The notes: generated from the sequence alone by a model not told the origin. Positions 13,851 to 23,300 are shown, counted from the stretch's first letter. The stretch is DNA of 64,000 nucleotides from Gemella sp. GL1 (GCF_013415365.1 NZ_JACBYB010000007.1:1-64000), one strand, 5' to 3'. Program-made: numbers and translations.

Positions 13851-14498
13851 TTAAACATATCTCTTACTTACTATTATCAATTTTTTCTTATAACTTGACT
13901 CATCTTTTATTATATCTATCATTAATGTTGCAATGTCATGCCTGCTAGTAACCGACAAACCCCAGACCTTTGTTTTAGATTTAGAATTAAATATTTTGGG
14001 ACTTTCTGTTCCAACTTTTCCTGTATAAAGCAGAGCAGGATGTATACTTGTCCATTCTAGATCTGTATTTTCTAAAATCTTTTCCCCTATATAGTGATCT
14101 TCAAAATTCGCTTTCAAAATAGTTTTAGCAAATATATTACAAGGAAAAGCTGCATTTAGATAAGTAGAGCCCACACCTAAAGCCGAAAGATTAATAATTC
14201 TCGAAATTCCTGCTATCTCCATTCCCTTAATAATATTAGGAATAGCAAAAGTAAATAAGGGATTGGACATTTGACTAACTTTATTTCCTAATGCCACTAA
14301 TACTGCATCAACACCTAGCATTGCTTGACTAAGCTTGTCCACATCATCTAATTCTCCTTGAACTACTTCTAAATTATTATAGAAAGTTAGTTTTTTTATA
14401 TTCCTAACGTAGGTCCTAACTTTATATCCTTTCTTTAAGGCTTTTACTAGTATTAAGTTTCCCGTTCTACCACTAGCACCAATAATCAAAATTTTCAA
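13851..14498 (-). CDS. NAD(P)-binding SDR-like protein (NmrA/YwnB-like)
   Basis: 215 residues with an N-terminal Rossmann motif GASGRTG (about residues 7-13), then the NADP-type basic YVRN and the VLVALGNK segment of atypical short-chain dehydrogenases. The catalytic pair is not clearly canonical, so it may be a redox sensor or reductase. The start is chosen as TTG at 14498: AGGAG (14507-14511) stands 8 nt upstream, whereas the in-frame ATGs further up overlap that site. It is first in the operon with the thioesterase and pepT. Confidence 0.82.
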   Translation of the reverse strand: MKILIIGASGRTGNLILVKALKKGYKVRTYVRNIKKLTFYNNLEVVQGELDDVDKLSQAMLGVDAVLVALGNKVSQMSNPLFTFAIPNIIKGMEIAGISRIINLSALGVGSTYLNAAFPCNIFAKTILKANFEDHYIGEKILENTDLEWTSIHPALLYTGKVGTESPKIFNSKSKTKVWGLSVTSRHDIATLMIDIIKDESSYKKKLIIVSKRYV

Positions 14499-14827
14499 AT
14501 AATCATCTCCTATCATACACATTTTACCATACTATTAGCAATTCTTTTCATATTTTATTCCTATATAAGCCTTTCTAAAATTAACCAATTAAGACAATAA
14601 ATACTTTATTTAATAGACCCTTAGTAATTCAAACTTGTATCTATAATAAATCTACGAAAATCATTACATTTAGTAACTAAAAAAATAAAGAAATATTAGC
14701 AACCCTATTAATTTTTTAGACTTTAGCTAAATTTTAGAAAATTAAAATACATAGTGATAATTATATTTTTAGTACAAAAAAACACAGCCATATTATGACT
14801 GTGTTTAAATAACATGCTATCCAACAA
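14499..14827. other. Intergenic region, mostly featureless
   Basis: A 329-base AT-rich gap between the SDR-like gene and rpsI. It holds the start signals of the SDR-like gene (a TGGTAAAAT extended -10-like element near 14521-14529) and the rpsI terminator near 14779-14806. Nothing else recognisable was found. Confidence 0.6.
14779..14806 (-). terminator. Terminator after rpsI
   Basis: On the minus strand an AAACACAG/CTGTGTTT stem with an inner CAT/ATG pairing is followed by a run of T. It lies 22 bp beyond the rpsI stop. Confidence 0.85.
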
Positions 14828-15220
14828 TTAACGTTTAGAGAATTGTGGAGCACGACGTGCACCTTTAAGACCGTATTTTTTACGCTCTTTCATACGAGGG
14901 TCACGAGTTAGTAATCCTGCAGGTTTTAAATCTTTACGATATTCAGGATTTACTTCTAATAAAGCACGTGCTATTCCATGACGAATTGCTTGAGCTTGTC
15001 CTGTATATCCTCCACCATGTACATTAACTAGTACATCGTAATTTCCTGTAGTTGATGTTTTTGCGAATGGTTGCATTAAATCTAATACTAATGATTCTAA
15101 TGGTAAGTATTCACGCATCTCTCTATCATTGATAGTTACGTTCCCAGTTCCGGGTACTAATCTAACACGTGCTACTGAACTTTTACGGCGTCCTGTTCCG
15201 CGATATTCTACTTGTGCCAT
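14828..15220 (-). CDS. rpsI: 30S ribosomal protein S9
   Basis: 130 residues, the usual size for S9. Typical start [16 protein letters not shown], the middle [21 protein letters not shown] and the basic tail [13 protein letters not shown], whose terminal Lys-Arg reaches the P-site tRNA. It follows rplM by 19 bp in the universal L13-S9 pair and ends at an intrinsic terminator. Confidence 0.98.
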   Translation of the reverse strand: MAQVEYRGTGRRKSSVARVRLVPGTGNVTINDREMREYLPLESLVLDLMQPFAKTSTTGNYDVLVNVHGGGYTGQAQAIRHGIARALLEVNPEYRKDLKPAGLLTRDPRMKERKKYGLKGARRAPQFSKR

Positions 15221-15239
15221 TTAATATTCTCCTCCTATA

Positions 15240-15677
15240 TTATCCACGTAATTCATATTTTTCTGGTTTTTGCGCTGCATGTGGGTGCTCAGCTCCACGA
15301 TAAACATGAAGTTTCATACCTTGTGCTCTTCCTAAAGTATTTTTAGGTAACATTCCCTTAATAGATAACTCTAAAAGTTCTTCTGGATATTTCTCTACCA
15401 TAATTCCAGCTGTTCTTTCTTTTAATCCACCTGGGTGCATTGTATGACGACGGTAAATCTTATCTTTAAGTTTATTACCCGTTAATACAACTTTCTCAGC
15501 ATTGATAATAATCACATTATCTCCAGTATCAATATGTGGTGTATAAGTAGGTTTGTTTTTCCCTCTTAGTATTGATGCAACCTCTGAAGATAAACGTCCT
15601 AAAGTTTGTCCTTCAGCATCGATTACATACCATTTTTTTTCTACAGTTGATGGCTTCGCCATATAAGTTTGACGCAT
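15240..15677 (-). CDS. rplM: 50S ribosomal protein L13
   Basis: 145 residues, the usual size for L13. Typical segments: [16 protein letters not shown] near the start, [18 protein letters not shown], and [17 protein letters not shown] near the end. The start is ATG 15677, 8 nt after AGGAGG; an in-frame TTG at 15683 is too close to that site. It is first in the rplM-rpsI operon behind a structured leader. Confidence 0.98.
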   Translation of the reverse strand: MRQTYMAKPSTVEKKWYVIDAEGQTLGRLSSEVASILRGKNKPTYTPHIDTGDNVIIINAEKVVLTGNKLKDKIYRRHTMHPGGLKERTAGIMVEKYPEELLELSIKGMLPKNTLGRAQGMKLHVYRGAEHPHAAQKPEKYELRG

Positions 15678-15683
15678 TGTCAA

Positions 15684-15765
15684 TTCCTCCTAAGATTTTG
15701 TTTTTATATGTCATTACGACTAAGCTTTCCGGGGCCTTTTCGTGTAGATATATAAACAATATCTC
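15684..15765 (-). ncRNA. Putative L13 ribosomal-protein leader
   Basis: The transcript upstream of rplM can form a closing helix of TTTATAT with ATATAAA around an inner ACGA/TCGT helix holding a GGCCCCGG-rich core. A structured leader of this size directly upstream of rplM matches the Firmicute L13 leader family, thought to mediate L13 autoregulation. The assignment rests on position and folding by eye. Confidence 0.65.
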
Positions 15766-15769
15766 TAAT

Positions 15770-15798
15770 ATAATACCGTATAAATCTATAATTGTCAA
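15770..15798 (-). promoter_or_regulatory. rplM-rpsI promoter
   Basis: Minus strand TTGACA (15793-15798), a 17-nt spacer and TATTAT (15770-15775), placing the transcript start at the 5' edge of the leader. Confidence 0.85.
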
Positions 15799-15963
15799 TA
15801 AATATATTGTACAATGTATTTATAAATTTAATTTTATTATTCAAGTCTGTATTCCATATATAATTTTACCTGTAATAATTGACAAAGCCCCTATTTTTTG
15901 CTAGTCTAATTACTGTATTTTTATATTTTATATATACTATATGATTTTAAAGGAGTTTTTATT

Positions 15964-16575
15964 ATGAATAAACAATCATTCAAAGTTTCTACTGCAGATC
16001 CATCTGCAATAGGATTATTCGGCTTAGCTATCGTTACTCTAGTTGCCTCTTCTCAAAAAATGGGAATTACAACAGGTACTTCATTAGTTATTCCTTGGGC
16101 TATCTTTTTAGGTGCATTCGCTCAATTATTTGCATGTATTCATGATGCAAAAAAAGAGAACGTATTTGGTACTACAGCCTTTGGTGCTTACGCATTTTTC
16201 TGGTTTGGTGTTGGATTTACTTGGTTAATCCAAAATGGTGTGTTCGGTCAAAAGATGGTAGAAACAGCTGATACTAAACAACTAGGATTTGCTTTCCTAG
16301 GTTACTTGATCTTCACTTTAGTTATGACAATTGGAGCAGTTGAAACTACAAAAGTATTATTCAGTATTTTTGTATTGATTGATTTCCTATTTGTTGGACT
16401 TACTTTATCAACACTAGGAATTGCTACTGAATCTATGCATCATTTAGCAGCCTACAGTGAATTAGCAATTTCAATCCTTTCATTCTATGGTTTTGCTGCC
16501 AACGTATTAAACTCACATTTTAAATATGAGTTCTTACCACTAGGAAAACCTTTTGGAATCTTTATAAAAAAATAA
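15964..16575 (+). CDS. Acetate uptake transporter, GPR1/FUN34/YaaH family
   Basis: 203 residues with about six membrane segments. The family N-terminal motif is seen as ADPSAIGLFGLA (variant of the NPAPLG signature), followed by GAYAFFWFGVGF in the third or fourth segment and the C-terminal YGFAANVLNSHFKY. Members such as E. coli SatP move acetate or succinate with protons. AAAGGAG precedes the ATG by 7 nt. It is a single gene converging on thrB across a very strong shared terminator. Confidence 0.9.
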   Translation: MNKQSFKVSTADPSAIGLFGLAIVTLVASSQKMGITTGTSLVIPWAIFLGAFAQLFACIHDAKKENVFGTTAFGAYAFFWFGVGFTWLIQNGVFGQKMVETADTKQLGFAFLGYLIFTLVMTIGAVETTKVLFSIFVLIDFLFVGLTLSTLGIATESMHHLAAYSELAISILSFYGFAANVLNSHFKYEFLPLGKPFGIFIKK

Positions 16576-16590
16576 ATTTAACAATCCTTA

Positions 16591-16645
16591 TATTATAAAA
16601 ATAGACCTATTAACACACAAAGTTAATAGGTCTATTTTTATAATA
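16591..16645. terminator. Bidirectional terminator between the acetate transporter and thrB
   Basis: Perfect 24-bp inverted repeat (16591-16614 and 16622-16645) with the loop ACACAAA. Each strand ends in a U-rich tract. The thrB stop codon lies inside the right arm. Confidence 0.92.
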
Positions 16646-17516
16646 TTACCGTACCTTCTTTATCAATTTGCAATTCTAGTACTTGCCAATCATTCTCTAA
16701 TTTAGAAAGTTTTTCTCTGATTATCTCTGCACTATCTAAATTTTCATAAATATTCAATAGAGTAGATCCTGATCCTGATATTAGGAAAGATATTGAATCT
16801 ACTTTCTCACATATTTCTTTTACTTCATCATATTCATAAATTATTTTTTTTCTATATGGTTCATGAATTTTATCACCCATTACCCTTTTTAAGATATCTA
16901 AATCATAATTTTCAAAAGCTTTTAATATTAAGCCTATTCTTGTAGAAGAGTATAGAGCATCTTCTCTTGAGTATGAAACTGGCATAATTGCTCTAGCTTC
17001 TTCTGTACTTGTTTCAAAATTTGGCACTAAAGCTAGGAACTTAAATCTCGGATCAATATCGTAAGTAAGTGTTGCAGAAGTCCCATCATCACATACACAT
17101 GATGCTGTCAAAGACCCATAAATTGCAGGTGATACATTATCTGGGTGTCCTTCTATTTCTGATGCCAGATTAAATATTTCATCTCTATCTAAAGGAAGGC
17201 CACACAAAACATAAGCTCCATAAATCCCCCCTACTATACAAGTAGAAGATGACCCTAATCCACGTGATACAGGGACATTAGAATCTATTTCAATCCTAAC
17301 ACCACTAACACGCTTCCCTAGCTTATCTAATGTGTATAAAAATGTTTTATATACTAAGTTATTCTCATCGTTAAATTTTTCATCAAATCCAACTAGCTCA
17401 AAACCAGACTCTATTTCTTCAAAAGTAAAATATGTATATAAATTCAAAGCTAAACCTAGACTGTCAAAACCACAACCTACATTAGCACTTGTCGCTGGCA
17501 CCCTAATTTCTACCAT
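16638..17516 (-). CDS. thrB: Homoserine kinase
   Basis: 292 residues, a GHMP-family kinase that phosphorylates homoserine with ATP. The phosphate-binding loop SRGLGSSST lies near residues 84-92; the N-terminal PATSANVGCGFDSLG and the C-terminal FLISGSGSTLL are also GHMP motifs. Its ATG overlaps the thrC stop by one base (TAATG), so the two are translationally coupled. It supplies O-phosphohomoserine to ThrC. Confidence 0.97.
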   Translation of the reverse strand: MVEIRVPATSANVGCGFDSLGLALNLYTYFTFEEIESGFELVGFDEKFNDENNLVYKTFLYTLDKLGKRVSGVRIEIDSNVPVSRGLGSSSTCIVGGIYGAYVLCGLPLDRDEIFNLASEIEGHPDNVSPAIYGSLTASCVCDDGTSATLTYDIDPRFKFLALVPNFETSTEEARAIMPVSYSREDALYSSTRIGLILKAFENYDLDILKRVMGDKIHEPYRKKIIYEYDEVKEICEKVDSISFLISGSGSTLLNIYENLDSAEIIREKLSKLENDWQVLELQIDKEGTVIL

Positions 17517-18991
17517 TATGATAAATCTCCTAATTTTTCAGCAACATACTGAGCAATTTCTTCTTTAGATATAAGATCATTATGTAGGACTTCTTTTTTA
17601 TCTAAGTTTTCTAAGTTGCTTGGTATCTTAACTCTCGTTTTTTCATGTAAATCTACAAGTAATTTGAACTCATCTGCTTCTTCTATTTGTCCAAATAATG
17701 ATTCGTATACAGAACCTGTAAACTTATAAGGACTTGCTGTTGATAAAACTATACTTGGGCCATCAAGTTCCTGTTCTAATAATACCTTGTATCCTACCGC
17801 AGTATGTGTATCTAATAAATAGCCTTCTTTCTCATAAACTTCTTTAATCACTTTCGCTGTTTCTTCATTAGTAGCATATCCTGCTATAAAATCTCCTTGT
17901 AATTTAGCTAATAATTCAGCAGAAATTTGATATTTACCTTTTTCTTTTAGATCAGTCATTAATGAATTGACATAGGTATTGTCTCCATCTGTCAAATAGT
18001 ATAAAAGTCTTTCTAAGTTAGAAGAAATTAAAATATCCATGCTTGGAGAAATTGTTTTTAAGAAATCTCTATTTCTATCATATACACCTTCAGTTAAGAA
18101 ATCATACAATACATTGTTTGCATTTGATGCACATACTAGGTTGTTAACCGGTAACCCAATCTTCTTAGCGTAATAACCTGCTAAAATATTTCCAAAGTTT
18201 CCTGTTGGTACAACAAAGTTAACCTTATCTCCTCGCTTGATTTTTCCAGATACAACTAGATCACTATAGGCTTTGAAATAATAGACCACTTGTGGAATAA
18301 GCCTTCCAATGTTGATAGAATTAGCACTCGATAATTTCACATTTCTTCTTGATAATTCTTCTTTGAATTTTTCATCGACAAAAATTTCTTTAATTGCTGA
18401 TTGGGCATCATCGAAGTTTCCTTCTATAGCACATACTTTAACATTCTTACCATCTTGTATCTTCATTTGTCTTTCTTGAACTTTAGACACACCAGAATTT
18501 GGATAAAATACCATTATTTTCACCTTATCCACATCTTTAAATCCTTCTAAAGCAGCCTTACCAGTATCACCACTTGTTGCTGTTAAAATAAGAATATCAT
18601 CTTTATCTTCTAATCGATCTAAAGCTGTTTTTGTTAGTTGCGGTAATAATGATAATCCTAAATCTTTAAAGGCACTTGTAGGTCCATGAAATAATTCTAA
18701 TATATAAGAATCACTAAGTTCCACTAATGGAGTTATTTCTTCTGTAGAAAATTTTCCTTTATAAGCGTTGTCTACACAAGCTTCAATTTCTTCTTCTGTA
18801 AAATCTAGAAATAGTTTTAATACTTGATGTGCTATTTGATAGTAAGATTTACCTATTATCTTATCTAATTCAATCTTATTTTCTCCTAAGTTTTTTAGTA
18901 CAAATAGTCCACCTTCTGAGCTTAATCCTTGAACTATAGCCTGACTAGGATTTATTTTTAAACTTTCATCTCTACTACTTTCGTATAACAT
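17516..18991 (-). CDS. thrC: Threonine synthase
   Basis: 491 residues, the long class of PLP-dependent threonine synthase that converts O-phosphohomoserine to threonine. The PLP lysine is Lys109 in TSAFKDLGLS; SGDTGKAALEGF and PTGNFGNILAGYYA bind the cofactor phosphate. Length fits the 490-500 residue group found in streptococci, rather than the 350-residue Bacillus form. It is first in a thrC-thrB operon and is divergent from hom with a 111-bp shared control region. Confidence 0.97.
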   Translation of the reverse strand: MLYESSRDESLKINPSQAIVQGLSSEGGLFVLKNLGENKIELDKIIGKSYYQIAHQVLKLFLDFTEEEIEACVDNAYKGKFSTEEITPLVELSDSYILELFHGPTSAFKDLGLSLLPQLTKTALDRLEDKDDILILTATSGDTGKAALEGFKDVDKVKIMVFYPNSGVSKVQERQMKIQDGKNVKVCAIEGNFDDAQSAIKEIFVDEKFKEELSRRNVKLSSANSINIGRLIPQVVYYFKAYSDLVVSGKIKRGDKVNFVVPTGNFGNILAGYYAKKIGLPVNNLVCASNANNVLYDFLTEGVYDRNRDFLKTISPSMDILISSNLERLLYYLTDGDNTYVNSLMTDLKEKGKYQISAELLAKLQGDFIAGYATNEETAKVIKEVYEKEGYLLDTHTAVGYKVLLEQELDGPSIVLSTASPYKFTGSVYESLFGQIEEADEFKLLVDLHEKTRVKIPSNLENLDKKEVLHNDLISKEEIAQYVAEKLGDLS

Positions 18992-19021
18992 GCTATCACT
19001 CCTTGATTTATTTCATTATCT

Positions 19022-19064
19022 ATGATACAATTTTTTTGTTAAAAAGACAAGTGTTTGCTATCTG
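19022..19064. promoter_or_regulatory. Divergent thrC / hom promoters
   Basis: For thrC (minus): TTGTCT (19045-19050), 17 nt, TATCAT (19022-19027). For hom (plus): TTGTTA (19036-19041), 17 nt, TATCTG (19059-19064), weaker. The two overlap. An imperfect inverted repeat AGTGT/ACACT lies just downstream on the hom side and could be an operator, but this is speculative. Confidence 0.5.
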
Positions 19065-19102
19065 TGGACACTGTTCTTTAATTAAATAAACGAGGTAAAT
19101 TT

Positions 19103-20227
19103 ATGAAAATAGCTATTTTAGGTTTAGGAACTGTTGGTTCTGGTGTGTTAGAAATTTCTAATAAACTTAAGAATATACAGGTGATAAAATCTTTCGAAAG
19201 AAGAATTACTTCTGAATTATCAACAACTGATATCAATGATATAATAAATAATCCTGAAATTGATATTGTTGTTGAATCTTTGGGAGGAATTACCCCCGCT
19301 TATGAATATATTTCCGCTTCTCTTAAAGCAGGAAAACATGTAGTTACCGCAAATAAAGCTGTAGTTGCTAAATATTTAGATGAATTTATAACATTAGCAC
19401 GTGAAAACAAAGTTCAGTTTATTTACGAAGCAAGTGTTGCTGGTGGAATTCCTTGGATTGTCTCATTAGAAAGAACAAAAAGAATAGATCCTATTCAAAA
19501 TTTCTATGGAATAATGAATGGGACTAGCAACTACATTATAGACTATATGTATAACCATAATGCAGATTTTCACACTACACTTACTAAAGCACAGGAGTTA
19601 GGTTATGCTGAAAAGGATCCTAGTGCTGATATCGATGGTGATGATGTTGTTAATAAAATTATTGTTACAGCTGCAGTGGCCTTTAATTACTTAATAAAAG
19701 ACAGGATTCCTCAATATTCTATGCGCCACTTAAATAAAGTAGATTTAGATTATCTAAAATCTAAAAATCTTTCTACTAAATTCATAGGACAGGGAAGCAT
19801 AGACAATTTAAATATATCTGCCTCAGCTATGCTTAACATAATAAATAAGGATAGTCTTGAAAATTCTGTTCCTACTAATTTTAATATAGTTAGTATGACT
19901 GCAGAAACTATTGGTGAACTTAAATTTTATGGTCAAGGTGCTGGAAAATTAGCTACTGCTAATGCAATTATTCAAGATATACTAGATTTAGAAAGTAATA
20001 CATCTAGAGAAAAATTAGTTTTAAATCAAAATTATACTTTTTCTATTGATTCAATAAAAAATAAATTTTTAATTAGAACATCGTCGCCTATTAATTCTCC
20101 ATTTATAACAAAAATTGAAGAATTTGACGATTTTTATTACAACTATACAGATAAAATTACTTTCTCTAAACTTGATGAAATATTAGAAAGTATAACTACT
20201 GAATATCTAGTTGCTAAATTTCTATAA
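19103..20227 (+). CDS. hom: Homoserine dehydrogenase (no evident ACT domain)
   Basis: 374 residues. NAD(P)H-dependent reduction of aspartate semialdehyde to homoserine. The Rossmann motif GLGTVGSG is at residues 7-14. The catalytic domain shows GIMNGTSNYI, ELGYAEKDPSADIDGDD and YGQGAGKLATA. Typical Firmicute Hom is about 430 residues with a C-terminal ACT domain for threonine feedback; here only about 60 residues follow the catalytic part and no clear ACT pattern is seen. It lies upstream of the aspartokinase gene (79 bp apart) and divergent from thrCB. Confidence 0.95.
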   Translation: MKIAILGLGTVGSGVLEISNKLKNIQVIKSFERRITSELSTTDINDIINNPEIDIVVESLGGITPAYEYISASLKAGKHVVTANKAVVAKYLDEFITLARENKVQFIYEASVAGGIPWIVSLERTKRIDPIQNFYGIMNGTSNYIIDYMYNHNADFHTTLTKAQELGYAEKDPSADIDGDDVVNKIIVTAAVAFNYLIKDRIPQYSMRHLNKVDLDYLKSKNLSTKFIGQGSIDNLNISASAMLNIINKDSLENSVPTNFNIVSMTAETIGELKFYGQGAGKLATANAIIQDILDLESNTSREKLVLNQNYTFSIDSIKNKFLIRTSSPINSPFITKIEEFDDFYYNYTDKITFSKLDEILESITTEYLVAKFL

Positions 20228-20306
20228 ATATTTTATCTAAATATAGTTCAAAATATACAATTTAATAATAAAATTCAACATTAAAATAATTAACTAGGAG
20301 ACCACT

Positions 20307-21614
20307 ATGGTAAAAGTTTCAAAATTTGGTGGAAGCTCTGTTGCTTCTGCTGAACAATTTAAAAAAGTAAAATCAATCGTACAAAGCGACCAAGCAAGAA
20401 AACTTGTAGTTGTCTCTGCCGCTGGTAAAGCTCATAAAGAAGATAACAAAATAACTGACCTACTTTATTTATGTCATGCACATATTAAATATGGAATTTC
20501 TTTTGATAATATCTACTCTATCATTGAAAATAAATTTTTAAATATTAAAAATACATTAAAGATCAATTTCGATATTGAAAGCGAATTATCTTCACTGAAA
20601 CAAGAACTTATTAAAGGTATAGATGAAGATTATCTAATAAGCCGTGGAGAATATTTAACTGGTCTTCTTATGGCACAATATCTAGGATATAAATTTGTAG
20701 ATCCTAAAAACTTAATTTTCTTTAACTACAATGGAAATGTTGATTATCAAAAATCTCAAGAAGCCTTTGATAAGCTACTTACTGAAAATAATAACTTACT
20801 TATACCAGGCTTCTACGGTTCCCTTCCAAATGGCGAAATTAAAGTTATGACCCGTGGTGGTGGTGATGTTACAGGAGCTATTATTGCTAACTTAGCCAAT
20901 GCTGAAATTTATGAAAACTGGACTGATGTATCTGGTGTTTTAATGGCAGACCCTAGAATTGTAGATTCACCAAAAGAAATAGACGTAATAACTTATACTG
21001 AACTTAGAGAATTATCTTATATGGGGGCTAGTATTCTTCATGAAGAAGCAATCTTCCCTATAAAAGAAAAGGGAATACCTATCCAAATCCGTAATACTAA
21101 CAAACCTGAAAGTCTAGGAACAATTATTAAAAATACTGAAAGAAAATCTAAAAGTATAATTACTGGTATTGCTGGTAAAAAAGATTTTTCTATTATCTCT
21201 ATCAAAAAAAATCATATGTCTACGGAAGTTGGTTTAATTAATAAAACTCTGGCTTTATTTGAAAGTTACAATGTAAGTATTGAACATATACCTACAGGAA
21301 TTGATTCTTTTTCTATAGTAGTAGAAACAGCTTCTATTAAACCATTTATTCATGAATTATTATCAAAAATCAAGGATACAACTAATGCTGATGAAGTATC
21401 TATTGTTAATGAATTGTCACTAATTGCTACCGTGGGTCATCAAATGAAAAATCATAAAGGAATGTCAGGACGACTATTTACAGCTTTAGGAAAGAATAAT
21501 ATCAATATTATGGTTATTTCACAAACTAATGATGAAATTAATATTATAATTGGTGTTCACAATTCTGACTATGAAAAAACAATCGCTACTATTTATAATG
21601 AATTTGCTAAATAA
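20307..21614 (+). CDS. lysC: Aspartate kinase
   Basis: 435 residues. Phosphorylates aspartate, the first step to threonine, lysine and methionine. Amino-acid kinase domain: VSKFGGSSVAS at residues 4-14, RGEYLTG, TRGGGDVTGA and the WTDVSGVLMADPRIV segment. The remaining about 150 residues hold two ACT repeats, seen in STEVGLINKTLALFE and GMSGRLFTALGKNNINI. The form resembles the YclM/AK-III type. With hom and thrCB it nearly completes the route to threonine; the semialdehyde dehydrogenase gene is not in the window. Confidence 0.96.
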   Translation: MVKVSKFGGSSVASAEQFKKVKSIVQSDQARKLVVVSAAGKAHKEDNKITDLLYLCHAHIKYGISFDNIYSIIENKFLNIKNTLKINFDIESELSSLKQELIKGIDEDYLISRGEYLTGLLMAQYLGYKFVDPKNLIFFNYNGNVDYQKSQEAFDKLLTENNNLLIPGFYGSLPNGEIKVMTRGGGDVTGAIIANLANAEIYENWTDVSGVLMADPRIVDSPKEIDVITYTELRELSYMGASILHEEAIFPIKEKGIPIQIRNTNKPESLGTIIKNTERKSKSIITGIAGKKDFSIISIKKNHMSTEVGLINKTLALFESYNVSIEHIPTGIDSFSIVVETASIKPFIHELLSKIKDTTNADEVSIVNELSLIATVGHQMKNHKGMSGRLFTALGKNNINIMVISQTNDEINIIIGVHNSDYEKTIATIYNEFAK

Positions 21615-21649
21615 GAAAGAGCAGGAGTAATACTCCTGCTCTTTCTTAT
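21611..21649. terminator. Bidirectional terminator after lysC
   Basis: Two perfect 19-bp arms (ATAAGAAAGAGCAGGAGTA and its complement) around a single central base, with U-tracts on both strands. It is shared with the convergent unknown gene ending at 21646. Confidence 0.88.
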
Positions 21650-22011
21650 CCAAATTTTGTTCCTAATAAAATAGTTACTTGTTTACACAAGTTATCCCAA
21701 TTTTCTGGAACTTCTACTAACCCCGATGATTGTTTGCTAATCTCTCCATAAACTATCCTCATTTCCCACTTATATCCTTTTTTCATGCTTGGGTGGCTAT
21801 ACTCTTCTTTCCAATCAAGTAACTTGTATTGATCTAATTTTCCCATAAAATTATTCAACTTGCTATCATCAAGATTTATATTAAATATTTCAGGGTCCAC
21901 AAACATAGCCTCTTGCCTTTTATATTTAGCTATTTTATTGAAAAAATCTATTTGTAGCTCATATAGAGATCCAAAAGGACCATATATCTCTATTTCTAAT
22001 AATTTATACAT
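21646..22011 (-). CDS. Hypothetical protein downstream of femX
   Basis: 121 residues; I do not recognise the family. It is mixed alpha/beta in look, with no signal peptide or membrane segment. It begins with a LEIEIYGPFGSLYELQIDF strand pair, has a central charged part and ends VPENWDNLCKQVTILLGTKFG. It starts 1 bp after the femX-like gene and so is very likely cotranslated with it; a role alongside the bridge enzyme is inference from position alone. The gene looks intact, with a normal stop inside the shared terminator. Confidence 0.8.
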   Translation of the reverse strand: MYKLLEIEIYGPFGSLYELQIDFFNKIAKYKRQEAMFVDPEIFNINLDDSKLNNFMGKLDQYKLLDWKEEYSHPSMKKGYKWEMRIVYGEISKQSSGLVEVPENWDNLCKQVTILLGTKFG

Positions 22012-22012
22012 C

Positions 22013-23245
22013 TTATCGTCTCAGTACTTTCTTAATGAAATTAATTGCATTATATTTAAATCTATTTGGATAATATCTAAACACTCCTGCTTTTCTAACA
22101 ATATATCCATTATAATTTTGTTTATATCTTAATACTCCATCACTTCCATCAAATATTCCTAGAACACCTAGAAAATTATAACACGTATGACCTAAGTCAA
22201 TAGCCTTTCTCATAGAATATTCTTGAACAACTACCGGTGCATAAAATTTATTAAATTCTGTTCTAGAACCACTAAATAAATAGTAAGTAGTATCTTTCCC
22301 ATAGACGAATAAGGCTCCTGATAAAGAAACATCATCCTTACCATATTTTTCAATAAATTTTTGAGCTTCTTTAACTCGTTCATTCATAAAAGATAATTGT
22401 TCATTATACTGTTTCTTCAGATTATTCTGTTTTGTTGAGTTTGGAACTTGAGCTAACTTAGCATCAATATCTGCTATTTTATCCTCCAGCTTAATTTTTT
22501 CTATATTCAAATTATCTAAATATTCTTGAAAATTTATACTTGCTAAAACATACTCGCATTTTTCTCCAAAGGCGTCATAAAACATTTCGTAATATTCTAG
22601 AGGTTTATCATCATATTCTCGTCTTGTAGAAGTTGATTCTGTAATTTCTTTAAATAAATGTAGCTCATTTTTAGATAGTGTTCTTAATTTTATTCCAAAA
22701 GTAGCTACCTTTTTAGACAATGATTTAGCTTTATTGATAAAACTTGATGTTAAAGTATCTTGTGTCAAACCTTCTAAATCCTTCATATAGTGCCAAAATA
22801 TCTCTCCATCACCATATCCAGTTTTAAGTCCATCATGTTCATAACCTATTATTTTTAAATCTTCTAATAATTTTATATTTTCCTCTGATAATAAATTTCC
22901 ACTACTATCATGAACACTATAATTATCATCTGGCTTTACTACTAATTCTATACAAGAATTTTTTTTAGCAAAATTAATTAGCTCTTTATAAAAAATTTTG
23001 GAATATTCATAGTCTGTATATAAAGGACCTGAATTTACTTCAATTCTAATTCCGCCAAATACTTTTTTATAAAAAGCCAGTGCTAGCGCCTTAATTTCAC
23101 CATTAATCTCAAGACCTAGATAATAAATCCCATTTCCTCTTTTTATTAATAACTTAGCCATTTCTGCTGTTTGCATAAAGTAATACTTAGAAAAATTCTC
23201 TAAAGCTGCTTCATACTCTTTTTCTGTCAATAATTTCAATGCCAT
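22013..23245 (-). CDS. FemABX/MurM-family peptidoglycan bridge aminoacyltransferase
   Basis: 410 residues, normal for Fem proteins, which transfer amino acids from charged tRNA to the lysine side chain of the peptidoglycan stem. Two GNAT-like halves are visible, the first starting FSKYYFMQTAEMAKLL and the second with YLFSGSRTEFNKFYAPVVVQ. Between them, at about residues 235-295, is the charged coiled-coil arm (LEDKIADIDAKL and following) typical of Fem enzymes. Which amino acid is added cannot be told. It has its own promoter and leads a two-gene unit with the 121-residue unknown. Confidence 0.93.
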   Translation of the reverse strand: MALKLLTEKEYEAALENFSKYYFMQTAEMAKLLIKRGNGIYYLGLEINGEIKALALAFYKKVFGGIRIEVNSGPLYTDYEYSKIFYKELINFAKKNSCIELVVKPDDNYSVHDSSGNLLSEENIKLLEDLKIIGYEHDGLKTGYGDGEIFWHYMKDLEGLTQDTLTSSFINKAKSLSKKVATFGIKLRTLSKNELHLFKEITESTSTRREYDDKPLEYYEMFYDAFGEKCEYVLASINFQEYLDNLNIEKIKLEDKIADIDAKLAQVPNSTKQNNLKKQYNEQLSFMNERVKEAQKFIEKYGKDDVSLSGALFVYGKDTTYYLFSGSRTEFNKFYAPVVVQEYSMRKAIDLGHTCYNFLGVLGIFDGSDGVLRYKQNYNGYIVRKAGVFRYYPNRFKYNAINFIKKVLRR

Positions 23246-23300
23246 ATATTATATAATTCCTTTCTACAATATATATTTTCATTTATCTAATCGATTATTA

